From positions 1 through 7,830 of the forward strand of contig JAQGKG010000406.1 in assembly GCA_028290245.1 (NCBI GenBank): 7,830 nt of DNA. The letters run 5' to 3'. The stretch is from Devosia sp. Its GTDB lineage: Bacteria; Pseudomonadota; Alphaproteobacteria; Rhizobiales; Devosiaceae. Shown piece by piece: positions 1 to 6,170 of this stretch (its first letter is position 1; every line of letters begins with the position of its first letter). The notes beneath the pieces are model-generated. The model searched no databases. It worked only from the letters and a program-made list of their open reading frames with translations, and had not been told where the DNA came from. The translations under genes were made by a program, and so were the position numbers.

Positions 1-1252
1 GATCTGGACCATTTCGGATGAAGTGCTGACCTACACCTTCAAGCTGCACGATGGTGGTACTTTTCACGACGGATCGACCTTCGATGCCTAGGACGTCAAG
101 TTCAGCTTCGACCGGATTTTGGCCGAAGACAGCGTCAATGCTCACAAGGAATTTTTTGAGCCGATAACCAGCGTGACGGTGGTCGATCCGCTAACCGTGG
201 AGCTCAAGCTTGACCGGCAGATCGGGCGTTTCCTGTTCGATCTGGGCCGTGGCGATGCGGTGATCGTGGCGCCCGAGAGCGCCGACAACAATGCCACTCA
301 GCCGATCGGCACCGGTCCGTTTGCCTTCCTGCAGTGGGACAAGGGCAGCAGGGTAATCCTCGAGGCCTACCAGCCCTATTGGGGCGAGCCGGTGCACCTG
401 ACCAAGGCAACCTATGTATTCATCAGCGACACCGCGACGCTGACCAATGCGTTGTTGGCTGGCGATATTGATGGCACCAACAATTTCGGCCAGGAAGCGC
501 TGGGCGTGTTCGAGGGCAATCCGCAGTTCACCATTCTGGCTGGGACGACCGAAGGCGAAACCATCCTCGGCACCAACAACCGCAAGCCGCCGTTCGATAA
601 TCTTAAGGTGCGGCAGGCCATGGCCCATGCGATCGACCGGCAGGCGATCATCGACGGCGCGACCTATGGCTATGGCACGCCGATCGGCAGCGCGTTTGCG
701 CCGCACAATGCCTATTATGTCGACCTGACCGGCACCTATCCGCATGACGTGGCAAAGGCCAAGGCATTGCTGGCAGAAGCGGGTTATCCCGACGGGTTCA
801 GCGCCACGCTGAAGCTGCCGCCATTGGCCTATGCGCGGCTGAGTGGCCAGATCATTGCCAGCCAGTTTGCCGAGGTCGGCATCAAGCTCGAACTGATCAA
901 CGTCGAGTTCGCGCAGTGGCTCGAAGATGTCTATACGAACAAGGACTTCGACCTAACCATCATCAGCCATGTCGAGCCGTTCGACATTGGCAACTACGCC
1001 AACCCCGACTACTACTTCGGCTATGACAACCCTGAATTCCAGGCGCTGATCGAGACCCTGAATGGCACGACCGACGAAGCCAAGCGCAAGGAACTGGCCA
1101 TCCAGGCGCAGACCATTCTCGCTGATGACGCGGTCAACGGGTATTTGTTCCAGTTGCCGCAGACCGGGGTTTGGAACTCCAAGCTCACGGGCATGTGGAA
1201 GGATTCGCCGATCGAGGGGCTGGTGCTGCGGGATATTCGCTGGACTGAATAA
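1..1252 (+). pseudogene. ABC transporter substrate-binding protein, family 5 (peptide/nickel type); 5'-partial, interrupted by an in-frame amber codon
   Basis: This would be the periplasmic binding protein of the importer encoded just downstream (SBP_bac_5 / DppA-OppA family). The reading frame is open from base 2 for 29 codons, hits TAG at 89-91, then continues in the same frame for 386 sense codons to TAA at 1250-1252. Family features run straight across the stop: FHDGSTFDA before it and DVKFSFDR after it (the usual form is FDAEDVKFSFDR, so Glu is expected at the stop). They continue with GTGPF near 308-322 and the NRKPPF...RQAMAHAIDR region near 578-640. The N-terminus and signal peptide lie outside the window. 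The longest open stretch after the stop could start at TTG 119, but that codon is an internal Leu of the family pattern and a product from it would lack a signal peptide. I therefore treat the gene as interrupted rather than as a 377-residue protein. Family assignment is firm. Whether the stop is real, an error, or read through cannot be told here, and the substrate is unknown. Confidence 0.8.
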
Positions 1253-1277
1253 GAGCCGCAGCTTTGTGCCTGTGAAG

Positions 1278-1393
1278 CCCCCCCACCCAGCCTCCCCCTC
1301 AAGGGGGGAGGTGCTGGGCAGTGCTTTTGGCGAGATGGTGTTCCAAACGCTACGTTCCAACTCCCCCCTTGAGGGGGAGGCCGGGTGGGGGGG
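1278..1393. repeat. Large intergenic inverted repeat (33-bp arms) between binding protein and permease genes
   Basis: The arms at 1278-1310 and 1361-1393 are complementary at 32 of 33 positions (the A at 1289 faces the C at 1382), with a 50-nt central part. Each arm is itself nearly palindromic around CTCCCCCTCAAGGGGGGAG. Spurious translation gives PHPASPSRGE and SPLEGEAGWGG, strings often seen where such repeats are mistaken for genes in GC-rich proteobacteria. Size and design resemble the rhizobial RIME-type intergenic palindromes, but I cannot claim identity. In the mRNA it would form a very stable stem 25 nt after the binding-protein stop and 21 nt before the permease start. There it could protect the upstream message or reduce permease expression, as REP elements do in some transporter operons. 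That role is inferred. Confidence 0.8.
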
Positions 1394-1414
1394 TGTTTGG
1401 CCCCAATCCAACCT

Positions 1415-2365
1415 ATGATCCTATTCGCCCTCCGCCGCTTTCTCGGCTTTGCAGTTACGCTCCTCGTCGCGGCGCTGGTGATTTTCTGGTTGCTGGATTT
1501 GCTGCCAGGGGATCCGGCGCAGTTCATTCTGGGGATCAATGCTACGCCGGAATCACTGTGGCGGTTGCGGCTGCAGATGGGGCTGGATGTACCGGCGCCG
1601 GAGCGGTTTGTGGGCTGGATCTGGGGCATGCTGCAGGGCGATTTCGGGATGAGCTATACGCAGCGCGCGCCGGTTGCCGAGCTGATCTGGGGCCGGCTCG
1701 GGGTGACGCTGCCGCTGTCGGTATTTGCCATGGTGGTATCGGTGGCGGTGGGCCTGCCGCTGGGCATTCTCGCGGCGCGGCGGCGCGGCAAGGCGCTGGA
1801 TACTGTGGTGATGGTGGTGGCGCAGACAGGCATCGCCATCCCCAATTTCTGGTTTGGCATGCTTCTTACTTTGCTTTTTGCGGTCACCTTGCGCTGGCTG
1901 CCGCCGGGTGGGTTTACCCCGTGGCATGAAAATCCCGGCGCGGCGTTTCGGGGACTTATCCTGCCCAGCTTGGCGCTGGCGCTGCCGCAGGCGTCGATCC
2001 TGGCGCGGGTGATGCGGACGGCGCTGGTCGATGTGACCAGCCAGGACTATATCCGCACCGCGCGGGCCAAGGGGCTGACGATGGGGCAAGCGGTATGGCG
2101 GCACGGGGTGCGCAATGCGCTGCTGCCGGTGCTGACGATCCTGGGGCTGCAGTTCGCGTTTCTGGTGGCCGGGACCATCATCGTAGAGAACGTGTTCTAC
2201 CTGCCGGGACTGGGACGGCTGATCTACACCGCCATTTTGGAACGCGACCTGACCCTGGTGCGCGGCGCGACGATCATCCTGATCGTGGCGGTGACGGCGA
2301 CCATGTTGCTGACCGATATTGCCTATGCGCTGGTCGACCCGCGATTGCGGGAGCGGAGCGTATGA
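1415..2365 (+). CDS. ABC transporter permease, DppB/OppB type
   Basis: Inner-membrane permease of 316 residues, the first of the two subunits that form the channel of a peptide/nickel-type importer. The N-terminus (MILFALRRFLGFAVTLLVAA) has the short basic start and first membrane segment typical of DppB. The family pattern LLPGDPAQ follows at about 29-36, then a large periplasmic loop. Further hydrophobic segments lie near 98-122, 134-160, 182-198, 238-258 and 282-306. The cytoplasmic EAA loop that contacts the ATPase is at about 212-238 (ARAKGLTMGQAVWRHGVRNA), and the C-terminal DPRLRERSV is usual. I chose ATG 1415 because it gives the standard DppB N-terminus; the in-frame GTG at 1385 would add residues encoded by the inverted repeat. 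No clear Shine-Dalgarno precedes the ATG. The stop overlaps the next start in an ATGA, which implies coupled translation. Substrate unknown. Confidence 0.93.
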   Translation: MILFALRRFLGFAVTLLVAALVIFWLLDLLPGDPAQFILGINATPESLWRLRLQMGLDVPAPERFVGWIWGMLQGDFGMSYTQRAPVAELIWGRLGVTLPLSVFAMVVSVAVGLPLGILAARRRGKALDTVVMVVAQTGIAIPNFWFGMLLTLLFAVTLRWLPPGGFTPWHENPGAAFRGLILPSLALALPQASILARVMRTALVDVTSQDYIRTARAKGLTMGQAVWRHGVRNALLPVLTILGLQFAFLVAGTIIVENVFYLPGLGRLIYTAILERDLTLVRGATIILIVAVTATMLLTDIAYALVDPRLRERSV

Positions 2366-3201
2366 GGCGCCTGTTTTCCAATCCAAGTCTCGCCATAGGC
2401 ATGATCGCAACGCTGATCTTCCTGGCAATCGGCGTGCTGTCGCTGGTGTGGACACCGTTTCCGATCGAGCAGATCGATATTTCGCGGCGCTTCCTGGGCA
2501 TAACGGCCGAGCACTGGCTGGGCACCGATAACCTCGGTCGCGACATGGCTTCGCTGGTGATGTCGGGCACCTGGACCAGCTTCCTGGTGGCGGCCATCGC
2601 CGTGGTTATCGGCATGGGCGTCGGCGTGCCGCTGGGTCTGACGGCCGCGGCGTGGGGCGGACCGGTCGAATGGCAGGTGCTGCGGCTTTCGGACTTCCTG
2701 TTCGCCTTTCCGGCGGTGATCGTCGCGATCCTGATCACTGCGCTTGCCGGGCCGGGCGCCAGCAATGCGATCATCGCCATCGGCATTTTCAACATTCCGG
2801 TGTTTGCGCGGGTGGCGCGCGGCGGGGCGCTGAGCATTGCGACGCTGGACTTCGTGGCGGCGGGGCGGCTGGCGGGGCTGGGCAATGCGATGATCGCGTG
2901 GCGGCACCTGCTGCCCAACATCATGAGCCTGCTGATCGTTCAGGGGACGATCCAGATGTCGCTGGGGATTTTGTCGGAAGCGGGCCTGTCCTATATCGGG
3001 CTCGGCACGCAGCCGCCTGCGACGAGCCTTGGGCTGATGCTGAAAGATGCGCAGGGGCTGTTCCTGATCCACCCGTGGCTGACGCTGGTGCCGGGGCTGG
3101 CGATCGTTGCGATCGTCATTGCGCTCAATATTGCCGGCGACGGTTTGCGGGATGCCCTGGATCCACGGCTGCGGCAGGGAAATCCCAATGTCCTTGCTTG
3201 A
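2362..3201 (+). CDS. ABC transporter permease, DppC/OppC type
   Basis: Second inner-membrane permease, 279 residues, pairing with the DppB-like protein. The start at 2362 overlaps the previous stop by 4 nt and has GGGAG/GGAG purine tracts at 2349-2358. It shows the DppC hallmarks: a first membrane segment at about 11-30, then HWLGTDNLGRD (51-61), a core of membrane segments near 73-96, 111-130 and 134-150, and the EAA loop at about 163-186 ending RHLLPN. LSEAGLSYIGLGTQPP follows at 204-219, a last membrane segment at about 240-258, and a final GDGLRDALDPRLR. Length and motif order match the family, with no sign of damage. A much longer upstream reading of the same frame exists but would run inside the DppB gene and is not credible. 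The 3' end overlaps the ATPase gene by 14 nt. Confidence 0.93.
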   Translation: MRRLFSNPSLAIGMIATLIFLAIGVLSLVWTPFPIEQIDISRRFLGITAEHWLGTDNLGRDMASLVMSGTWTSFLVAAIAVVIGMGVGVPLGLTAAAWGGPVEWQVLRLSDFLFAFPAVIVAILITALAGPGASNAIIAIGIFNIPVFARVARGGALSIATLDFVAAGRLAGLGNAMIAWRHLLPNIMSLLIVQGTIQMSLGILSEAGLSYIGLGTQPPATSLGLMLKDAQGLFLIHPWLTLVPGLAIVAIVIALNIAGDGLRDALDPRLRQGNPNVLA

Positions 3202-4747
3202 GGTTTCCGGACTTTCGATCCGCTTCGGCAGCACTGAGGTGGTGTCCGGCATGAGCTTTGTAATCGCGCGTGGCGAGCGGTTCGGCATTATCGGCGAGAG
3301 CGGTTCGGGCAAGACGCTGACCTCGCTGGCGATTGCCGGGTTGTTGCCGGATGGCGCTGCGATGGATGGCGTGATCACGTTGGATGGGACGCCCCTGCCC
3401 CGTAGGGAACGCGAGATGGCGAAGCTGCGGGGCAAGCGCATCGGCATGGTGTTTCAGGAGCCGATGACGGCGCTCAATCCACTGATGCGAGTGCGCGACC
3501 AGGTTGGGGAAGCGATCAGGCTCAATATCGAGGGTGGCGCGACTCACGTCGAGGTGCCGAAGCTGATCGAAGAAGTCGGGCTGGAGCCCAGGCATCGCGA
3601 ACGTTATCCGCATCAGCTCTCCGGCGGGCAGCGGCAGCGGGTGATGATCGCGATTGCGCTGGCGGGGCAGCCGGACCTGTTGATCGCCGATGAGCCGACT
3701 TCGGCGCTGGATTTGATCACGCAGCGCAAGGTGCTCGACCTGATTGCCGAAATCTGCGCGCGGCGTCAGATGGCACTGCTGTTCATCAGCCATGATCTGA
3801 AGGCGGTGGCGCGGCTGTGTACGCGGGTGGCGGTGATGCATCGCGGCAGGCTGGTGGAGAGTGGCGAGATAGGTCAGGTGTTTTCGGCACCTGAGCAGGA
3901 TTATACGCAGAAGCTGGTGGCGGCGTCGCGGTTCGAGGTTCGCCTGCAGGATCGTCCGCCGATTGGCGGGACCTTGCTTGAGGTCGATGGGGTGACCCGC
4001 GACTATCGGCAAAACGGCTTTCTGTTCATGGCGGGCAGGCCGTTGCGGGCGGTGGATGACGTTCGCTTTACCATCGCGCAGGGCGAATGCCTGGCGCTGG
4101 TTGGTCCGTCGGGATGCGGCAAGACTACCTTGGCCAAGATTATCGTCGGGCTGGATCGGGCGACGTCGGGATCGGTGCGGCTGGGCGGCGTCAGCTATCA
4201 CGGTTCGGACCTGCCCAAGGCGTTGCGGCGCGATATCTCACTGGTGTTCCAGGACCCGTTCGGCAGTTTTAATCCACGGCTGACCATCGGCGACTCGCTG
4301 GGTGAGCCGTTGCGGCTGGAGCCCGGGTTATCAGCGGCAGAATTGCAGGCGCGGCTGGTGGAGTCGGTGCAGGCCGTGGGCCTGCACGAGGATATGCTGG
4401 CGCGGTATCCGCACGAGTTTTCCGGCGGGCAGCGGCAGCGGCTGGCGATTGCGCGAGCGCTGGTGACGCGGCCGAAGCTGCTGGTGCTGGATGAGCCGGT
4501 ATCGGCGCTGGATGTGTCAGTGCGCGGTGAGGTGTTGGCCCTGTTGGCAAAATTGCAGGCCGAGTTCGGCTTGACCTACCTGATCATCAGCCATGACCTC
4601 GATATGGTGGCCGCAATGGCCGATCGCGTGCTGGTGATGGAGGCGGGCAAAATCGTCGAAGAGGGCAAGCCAGAGCAGATATTCGCCGCGCCGCAGCATC
4701 GGCTGACGCGCGACCTGGTGGCCGCGCGCCTGCCCGATATCGATTAG
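3188..4747 (+). CDS. Fused double-domain ABC transporter ATPase (DppD-DppF type)
   Basis: Cytoplasmic ATPase of 519 residues that powers the importer; two nucleotide-binding domains normally made as separate DppD and DppF proteins are joined here. Domain 1: Walker A GESGSGKT (36-43), Q-loop Gln90, signature LSGGQ (144-148), Walker B LLIADEP (164-170), H-loop His202. Domain 2: Walker A GPSGCGKT (306-313), Q-loop Gln355, signature FSGGQ (411-415), Walker B LLVLDEP (431-437), H-loop His469. Both sites therefore look catalytically complete. The linker (about 235-262) is short and lacks the cysteine cluster found after the ATPase domain in many single DppD/OppD proteins. ATG 3188 gives MSLLEVSGLSIRFG, the normal domain start, with AGGG 8 nt upstream; an earlier in-frame start at 3107 would add out-of-frame permease sequence. 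The gene overlaps the permease by 14 nt and its stop overlaps the convergent DUF3072 gene. Confidence 0.95.
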   Translation: MSLLEVSGLSIRFGSTEVVSGMSFVIARGERFGIIGESGSGKTLTSLAIAGLLPDGAAMDGVITLDGTPLPRREREMAKLRGKRIGMVFQEPMTALNPLMRVRDQVGEAIRLNIEGGATHVEVPKLIEEVGLEPRHRERYPHQLSGGQRQRVMIAIALAGQPDLLIADEPTSALDLITQRKVLDLIAEICARRQMALLFISHDLKAVARLCTRVAVMHRGRLVESGEIGQVFSAPEQDYTQKLVAASRFEVRLQDRPPIGGTLLEVDGVTRDYRQNGFLFMAGRPLRAVDDVRFTIAQGECLALVGPSGCGKTTLAKIIVGLDRATSGSVRLGGVSYHGSDLPKALRRDISLVFQDPFGSFNPRLTIGDSLGEPLRLEPGLSAAELQARLVESVQAVGLHEDMLARYPHEFSGGQRQRLAIARALVTRPKLLVLDEPVSALDVSVRGEVLALLAKLQAEFGLTYLIISHDLDMVAAMADRVLVMEAGKIVEEGKPEQIFAAPQHRLTRDLVAARLPDID

Positions 4748-4968
4748 TTGTCGAGGCCGACGTCGCCACGCAGGGCGTCAATGCGCTTGGAGGCTTCGGC
4801 CTTGCTGATGTCCTCGGCAAACATCTCCGGCTTGTGGGCCTGCTCGGACAGGGTCTTGAGATAGGACGCCTGCGCGTCTGTCATCGGATCATCGCCCGTG
4901 GTCCATTCGCTGGGGTCTTTTTCGAGGTTGGAATGGGGACCCGGTTCGATCTTTGTAGTGGTGGCCAT
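4744..4968 (-). CDS. Small DUF3072 domain protein
   Basis: A 74-residue acidic, hydrophilic protein with no signal peptide or membrane segment. The core DDPMTDAQASYLKTLSEQA (about 26-44), followed by DISKAEASKRIDALRG (53-68), fits DUF3072, a small family of unknown function common in Alphaproteobacteria and Actinobacteria. The leading 20-25 residues look disordered. The start is supported by GGAG 7 nt upstream of the ATG. It is transcribed toward the ABC operon and its TAA shares four bases (4744-4747) with the ATPase TAG. A candidate general-stress promoter lies upstream at 4996-5020, so a stress role is possible but only inferred. Confidence 0.85.
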   Translation of the reverse strand: MATTTKIEPGPHSNLEKDPSEWTTGDDPMTDAQASYLKTLSEQAHKPEMFAEDISKAEASKRIDALRGDVGLDN

Positions 4969-4975
4969 CTGAGAA

Positions 4976-4979
4976 CTCC
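4976..4979 (-). promoter_or_regulatory. Ribosome binding site of the DUF3072 gene
   Basis: The minus strand reads TTGGAGTTCTCAGATG, placing GGAG 7 nt before the ATG. This supports the start at 4968 for a gene short enough to be doubted otherwise. Confidence 0.7.
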
Positions 4980-4995
4980 AAAATTATGTTCTCTA

Positions 4996-5020
4996 AATGT
5001 TCCAAGCTACTCAAGGTTCC
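4996..5020 (-). promoter_or_regulatory. Candidate EcfG/RpoE2-type (general stress sigma factor) promoter
   Basis: On the minus strand GGAAC (5020-5016) is followed after 16 nt by CATT (4999-4996). Alphaproteobacterial EcfG-family promoters have GGAAC, then about 16-17 nt, then CGTT (given for Sinorhizobium RpoE2 as GGAAC-N18/19-TT). The match here is full at -35 and lacks one base at -10. It would give a leader of about 20 nt before the DUF3072 start. The site lies in an AT-richer stretch than its surroundings. A short motif can arise by chance, so this is tentative. Confidence 0.35.
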
Positions 5021-5034
5021 TGGATTATTGCTGA

Positions 5035-5052
5035 CCTCTCTCATGGGAGAGG
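5035..5052 (-). terminator. Small hairpin after the tctC gene, possible weak terminator
   Basis: CCTCTC (5035-5040) pairs with GAGAGG (5047-5052) around a 6-nt loop, 15 nt beyond the stop codon of the TctC-like gene. No clear T-tract follows on the minus strand, so a classical intrinsic terminator is not shown. It could mark an RNA 3' end or be chance. Confidence 0.3.
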
Positions 5053-5067
5053 CCAGCGGGCGTTGGT

Positions 5068-6039
5068 CTATTGGATGGTGACGCCAGCGGCTTCGATCAC
5101 CGGCCTCCAGCGGGCGACTTCGGACGCGACATGGGTGGCCAGTTCTTCGGGTGTCGAGCCGACGACGATGGCGCCGACACCGGCGAGGCGCTCCTTGACG
5201 GCCGGGTCATTGACAGCAGCAACGGCGGCTTCGTTGAGCTTGGCGATGACCTCGGGCGGAGTGCCGGCCGGGGCGAAGATGGCGTTCCAGGTGTTGGTTT
5301 CGTAGCCGGGAACGCCGGCCTCATCCATGGTCGGCACATCAGGGAAGCTGGCGGCGCGTTCGAGGGTCGTGACGGCGAGCGGGCGCAACGTGCCGGCTTT
5401 CATGTGCTCGGTAGCCGAGGGCAAGTTGTCGAAAATGATCGGCACGGAGCCCGAGAGTGCATCGACGAGCGCCGGGCCGGAGCCCTGGTAGGGCACGTGG
5501 ACCATGTCGGTTCCGGTCATCGACTTGAACAACTCGCCGGAGAGATGCAGCGGCGTGCCATTGCCCGATGAGGCATAGGCGTAGGTTTCCGGCTCGGCCT
5601 TGAGTTTGGCGATGAGTTCCTCGACCGTCTTGGCCGGGAAATCCGGATTGACCAGCAGCACGTTGGGGACGGTTACCAGCAGCGAGACCGGCGCGAAATC
5701 AGTGGATGGATCGAACGGCGGGGTGGCGTAAAGCGAGGCGCTCAGGGCATGGGTAGCGATGGTGCCCATCAGGATGGTGTAGCCATCGGGCTCTGCATCG
5801 GCCACCGCCGTGGCGCCGAGCACGCCGCCGGCGCCGGCCTGATTGACCACCAAAACCTGCTGGCCGAGTTGCTTGCTCATCGCTTCGGCGATGACGCGGC
5901 CGACCAGATCGGTGGAGCCGCCTGCGGCGAAGGGCACGACAAGATTGATAGGCTTGTTGGGGAAATCCTGCGCGAGCACAGGTGCGGACAGGCTAATTGC
6001 TCCGACCGCGAGGGCCAGACCGGCGAGTAGTGACTTCAT
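5068..6039 (-). CDS. Tripartite tricarboxylate transporter substrate-binding protein (TctC/Bug family)
   Basis: Periplasmic solute-binding protein of 323 residues, the usual length of the Bug/TctC family, whose members bind small carboxylates and other organic anions. A signal peptide is clear: basic start, hydrophobic stretch at about 4-19, and likely cleavage after VLA (21-23) before QDFP. Family motifs follow in order: PFAAGGSTD (36-44), NQAGAGGVLGA (66-76), EPDGYT (83-88), then the TPLHLSGELFK and VPYQGSGPALVDALSG region and DVPTMDEAGVPGYE in the second lobe. The start is fixed by a strong GGGAGG at 6050-6045, 5 nt before the ATG. No TctA or TctB membrane genes are nearby, which is common for this expanded family; the partner and ligand are unknown. 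It lies downstream of the UPF0149 gene on the same strand, across a 131-nt gap with two dyads, so it may have its own control. Confidence 0.93.
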   Translation of the reverse strand: MKSLLAGLALAVGAISLSAPVLAQDFPNKPINLVVPFAAGGSTDLVGRVIAEAMSKQLGQQVLVVNQAGAGGVLGATAVADAEPDGYTILMGTIATHALSASLYATPPFDPSTDFAPVSLLVTVPNVLLVNPDFPAKTVEELIAKLKAEPETYAYASSGNGTPLHLSGELFKSMTGTDMVHVPYQGSGPALVDALSGSVPIIFDNLPSATEHMKAGTLRPLAVTTLERAASFPDVPTMDEAGVPGYETNTWNAIFAPAGTPPEVIAKLNEAAVAAVNDPAVKERLAGVGAIVVGSTPEELATHVASEVARWRPVIEAAGVTIQ

Positions 6040-6044
6040 GGTTT

Positions 6045-6050
6045 CCTCCC
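6045..6050 (-). promoter_or_regulatory. Ribosome binding site of the tctC-like gene
   Basis: The minus strand reads GGGAGGAAACCATG, a strong Shine-Dalgarno with 5 nt to the ATG. It sits only 3 nt after the base of the long hairpin at 6054-6106, so the two could influence each other. Confidence 0.8.
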
Positions 6051-6053
6051 ATT

Positions 6054-6106
6054 GAATGCAGGCATTAGGGTCGACGCAGCCGGCTGCGTCAACCCTGCCG
6101 GCATTC
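6054..6106 (-). promoter_or_regulatory. Long imperfect hairpin in the leader region of the tctC-like gene
   Basis: The core is a perfect 18-nt palindrome, GACGCAGCCGGCTGCGTC (6073-6090). Outside one C/A mismatch the pairing continues with AGGGT (6067-6071) to ACCCT (6092-6096). After a 3-nt bulge (6064-6066) it resumes with GGC to GCC and GAATGC (6054-6059) to GCATTC (6101-6106), with one mismatch. A rival local stem, AATGC-AG-GCATT (6055-6066), would break the outer part. No T-tract follows on the minus strand, so it does not look like an intrinsic terminator of the upstream gene. It may be an RNA leader structure, a protein-binding palindrome, or a REP-like element; function is not shown. 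Confidence 0.6.
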
Positions 6107-6112
6107 TAGAGG

Positions 6113-6135
6113 GTGCCGATATAGGCTCTCGGCAC
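6113..6135. promoter_or_regulatory. Operator-like dyad upstream of the tctC-like gene
   Basis: GTGCCGA (6113-6119) and TCGGCAC (6129-6135) are perfect 7-bp inverted copies separated by 9 nt, giving a 23-bp dyad 36 nt beyond the stop of the UPF0149 gene and about 74 nt before the tctC start. Spacing fits a dimeric repressor or activator site. A hairpin role is equally possible, though no T-tract follows. No regulator gene is visible in the window. Confidence 0.4.
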
Positions 6136-6170
6136 TGGCAGGAGAGATGGCTACCTATGCCAAGAAACCG

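Noticed and set aside
89..91. Deliberate recoding (pyrrolysine or other amber-coded residue)
   Set aside because: The position is a plain Glu in this family and not catalytic, no recoding element was seen, and a single-base mutation or sequencing error is simpler.
119..1252. A separate 377-residue protein starting at TTG 119
   Set aside because: TTG 119 is an internal Leu of the binding-protein family pattern; homology continues upstream through the stop at 89-91 in the same frame, there is no signal peptide, and no ribosome site was seen.
953..1629. Minus- and plus-strand open frames across the 1253-1414 gap (PHPASPSRGE-type peptides)
   Set aside because: These are translations of the inverted repeat and shadows of flanking genes; such peptides are known false genes from intergenic repeats.
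1553..3447. Long minus-strand frames opposite the permease genes (up to 374 residues)
   Set aside because: They are low-complexity, Arg/Pro/Gln-rich shadows expected from high-GC coding DNA; the plus-strand frames show full family motifs.
6107..6170. Sigma-70 style promoter for tctC (TATATC as -10)
   Set aside because: No acceptable -35 element at the right distance (CTCTCC is found), so the TATATC alone is not enough.
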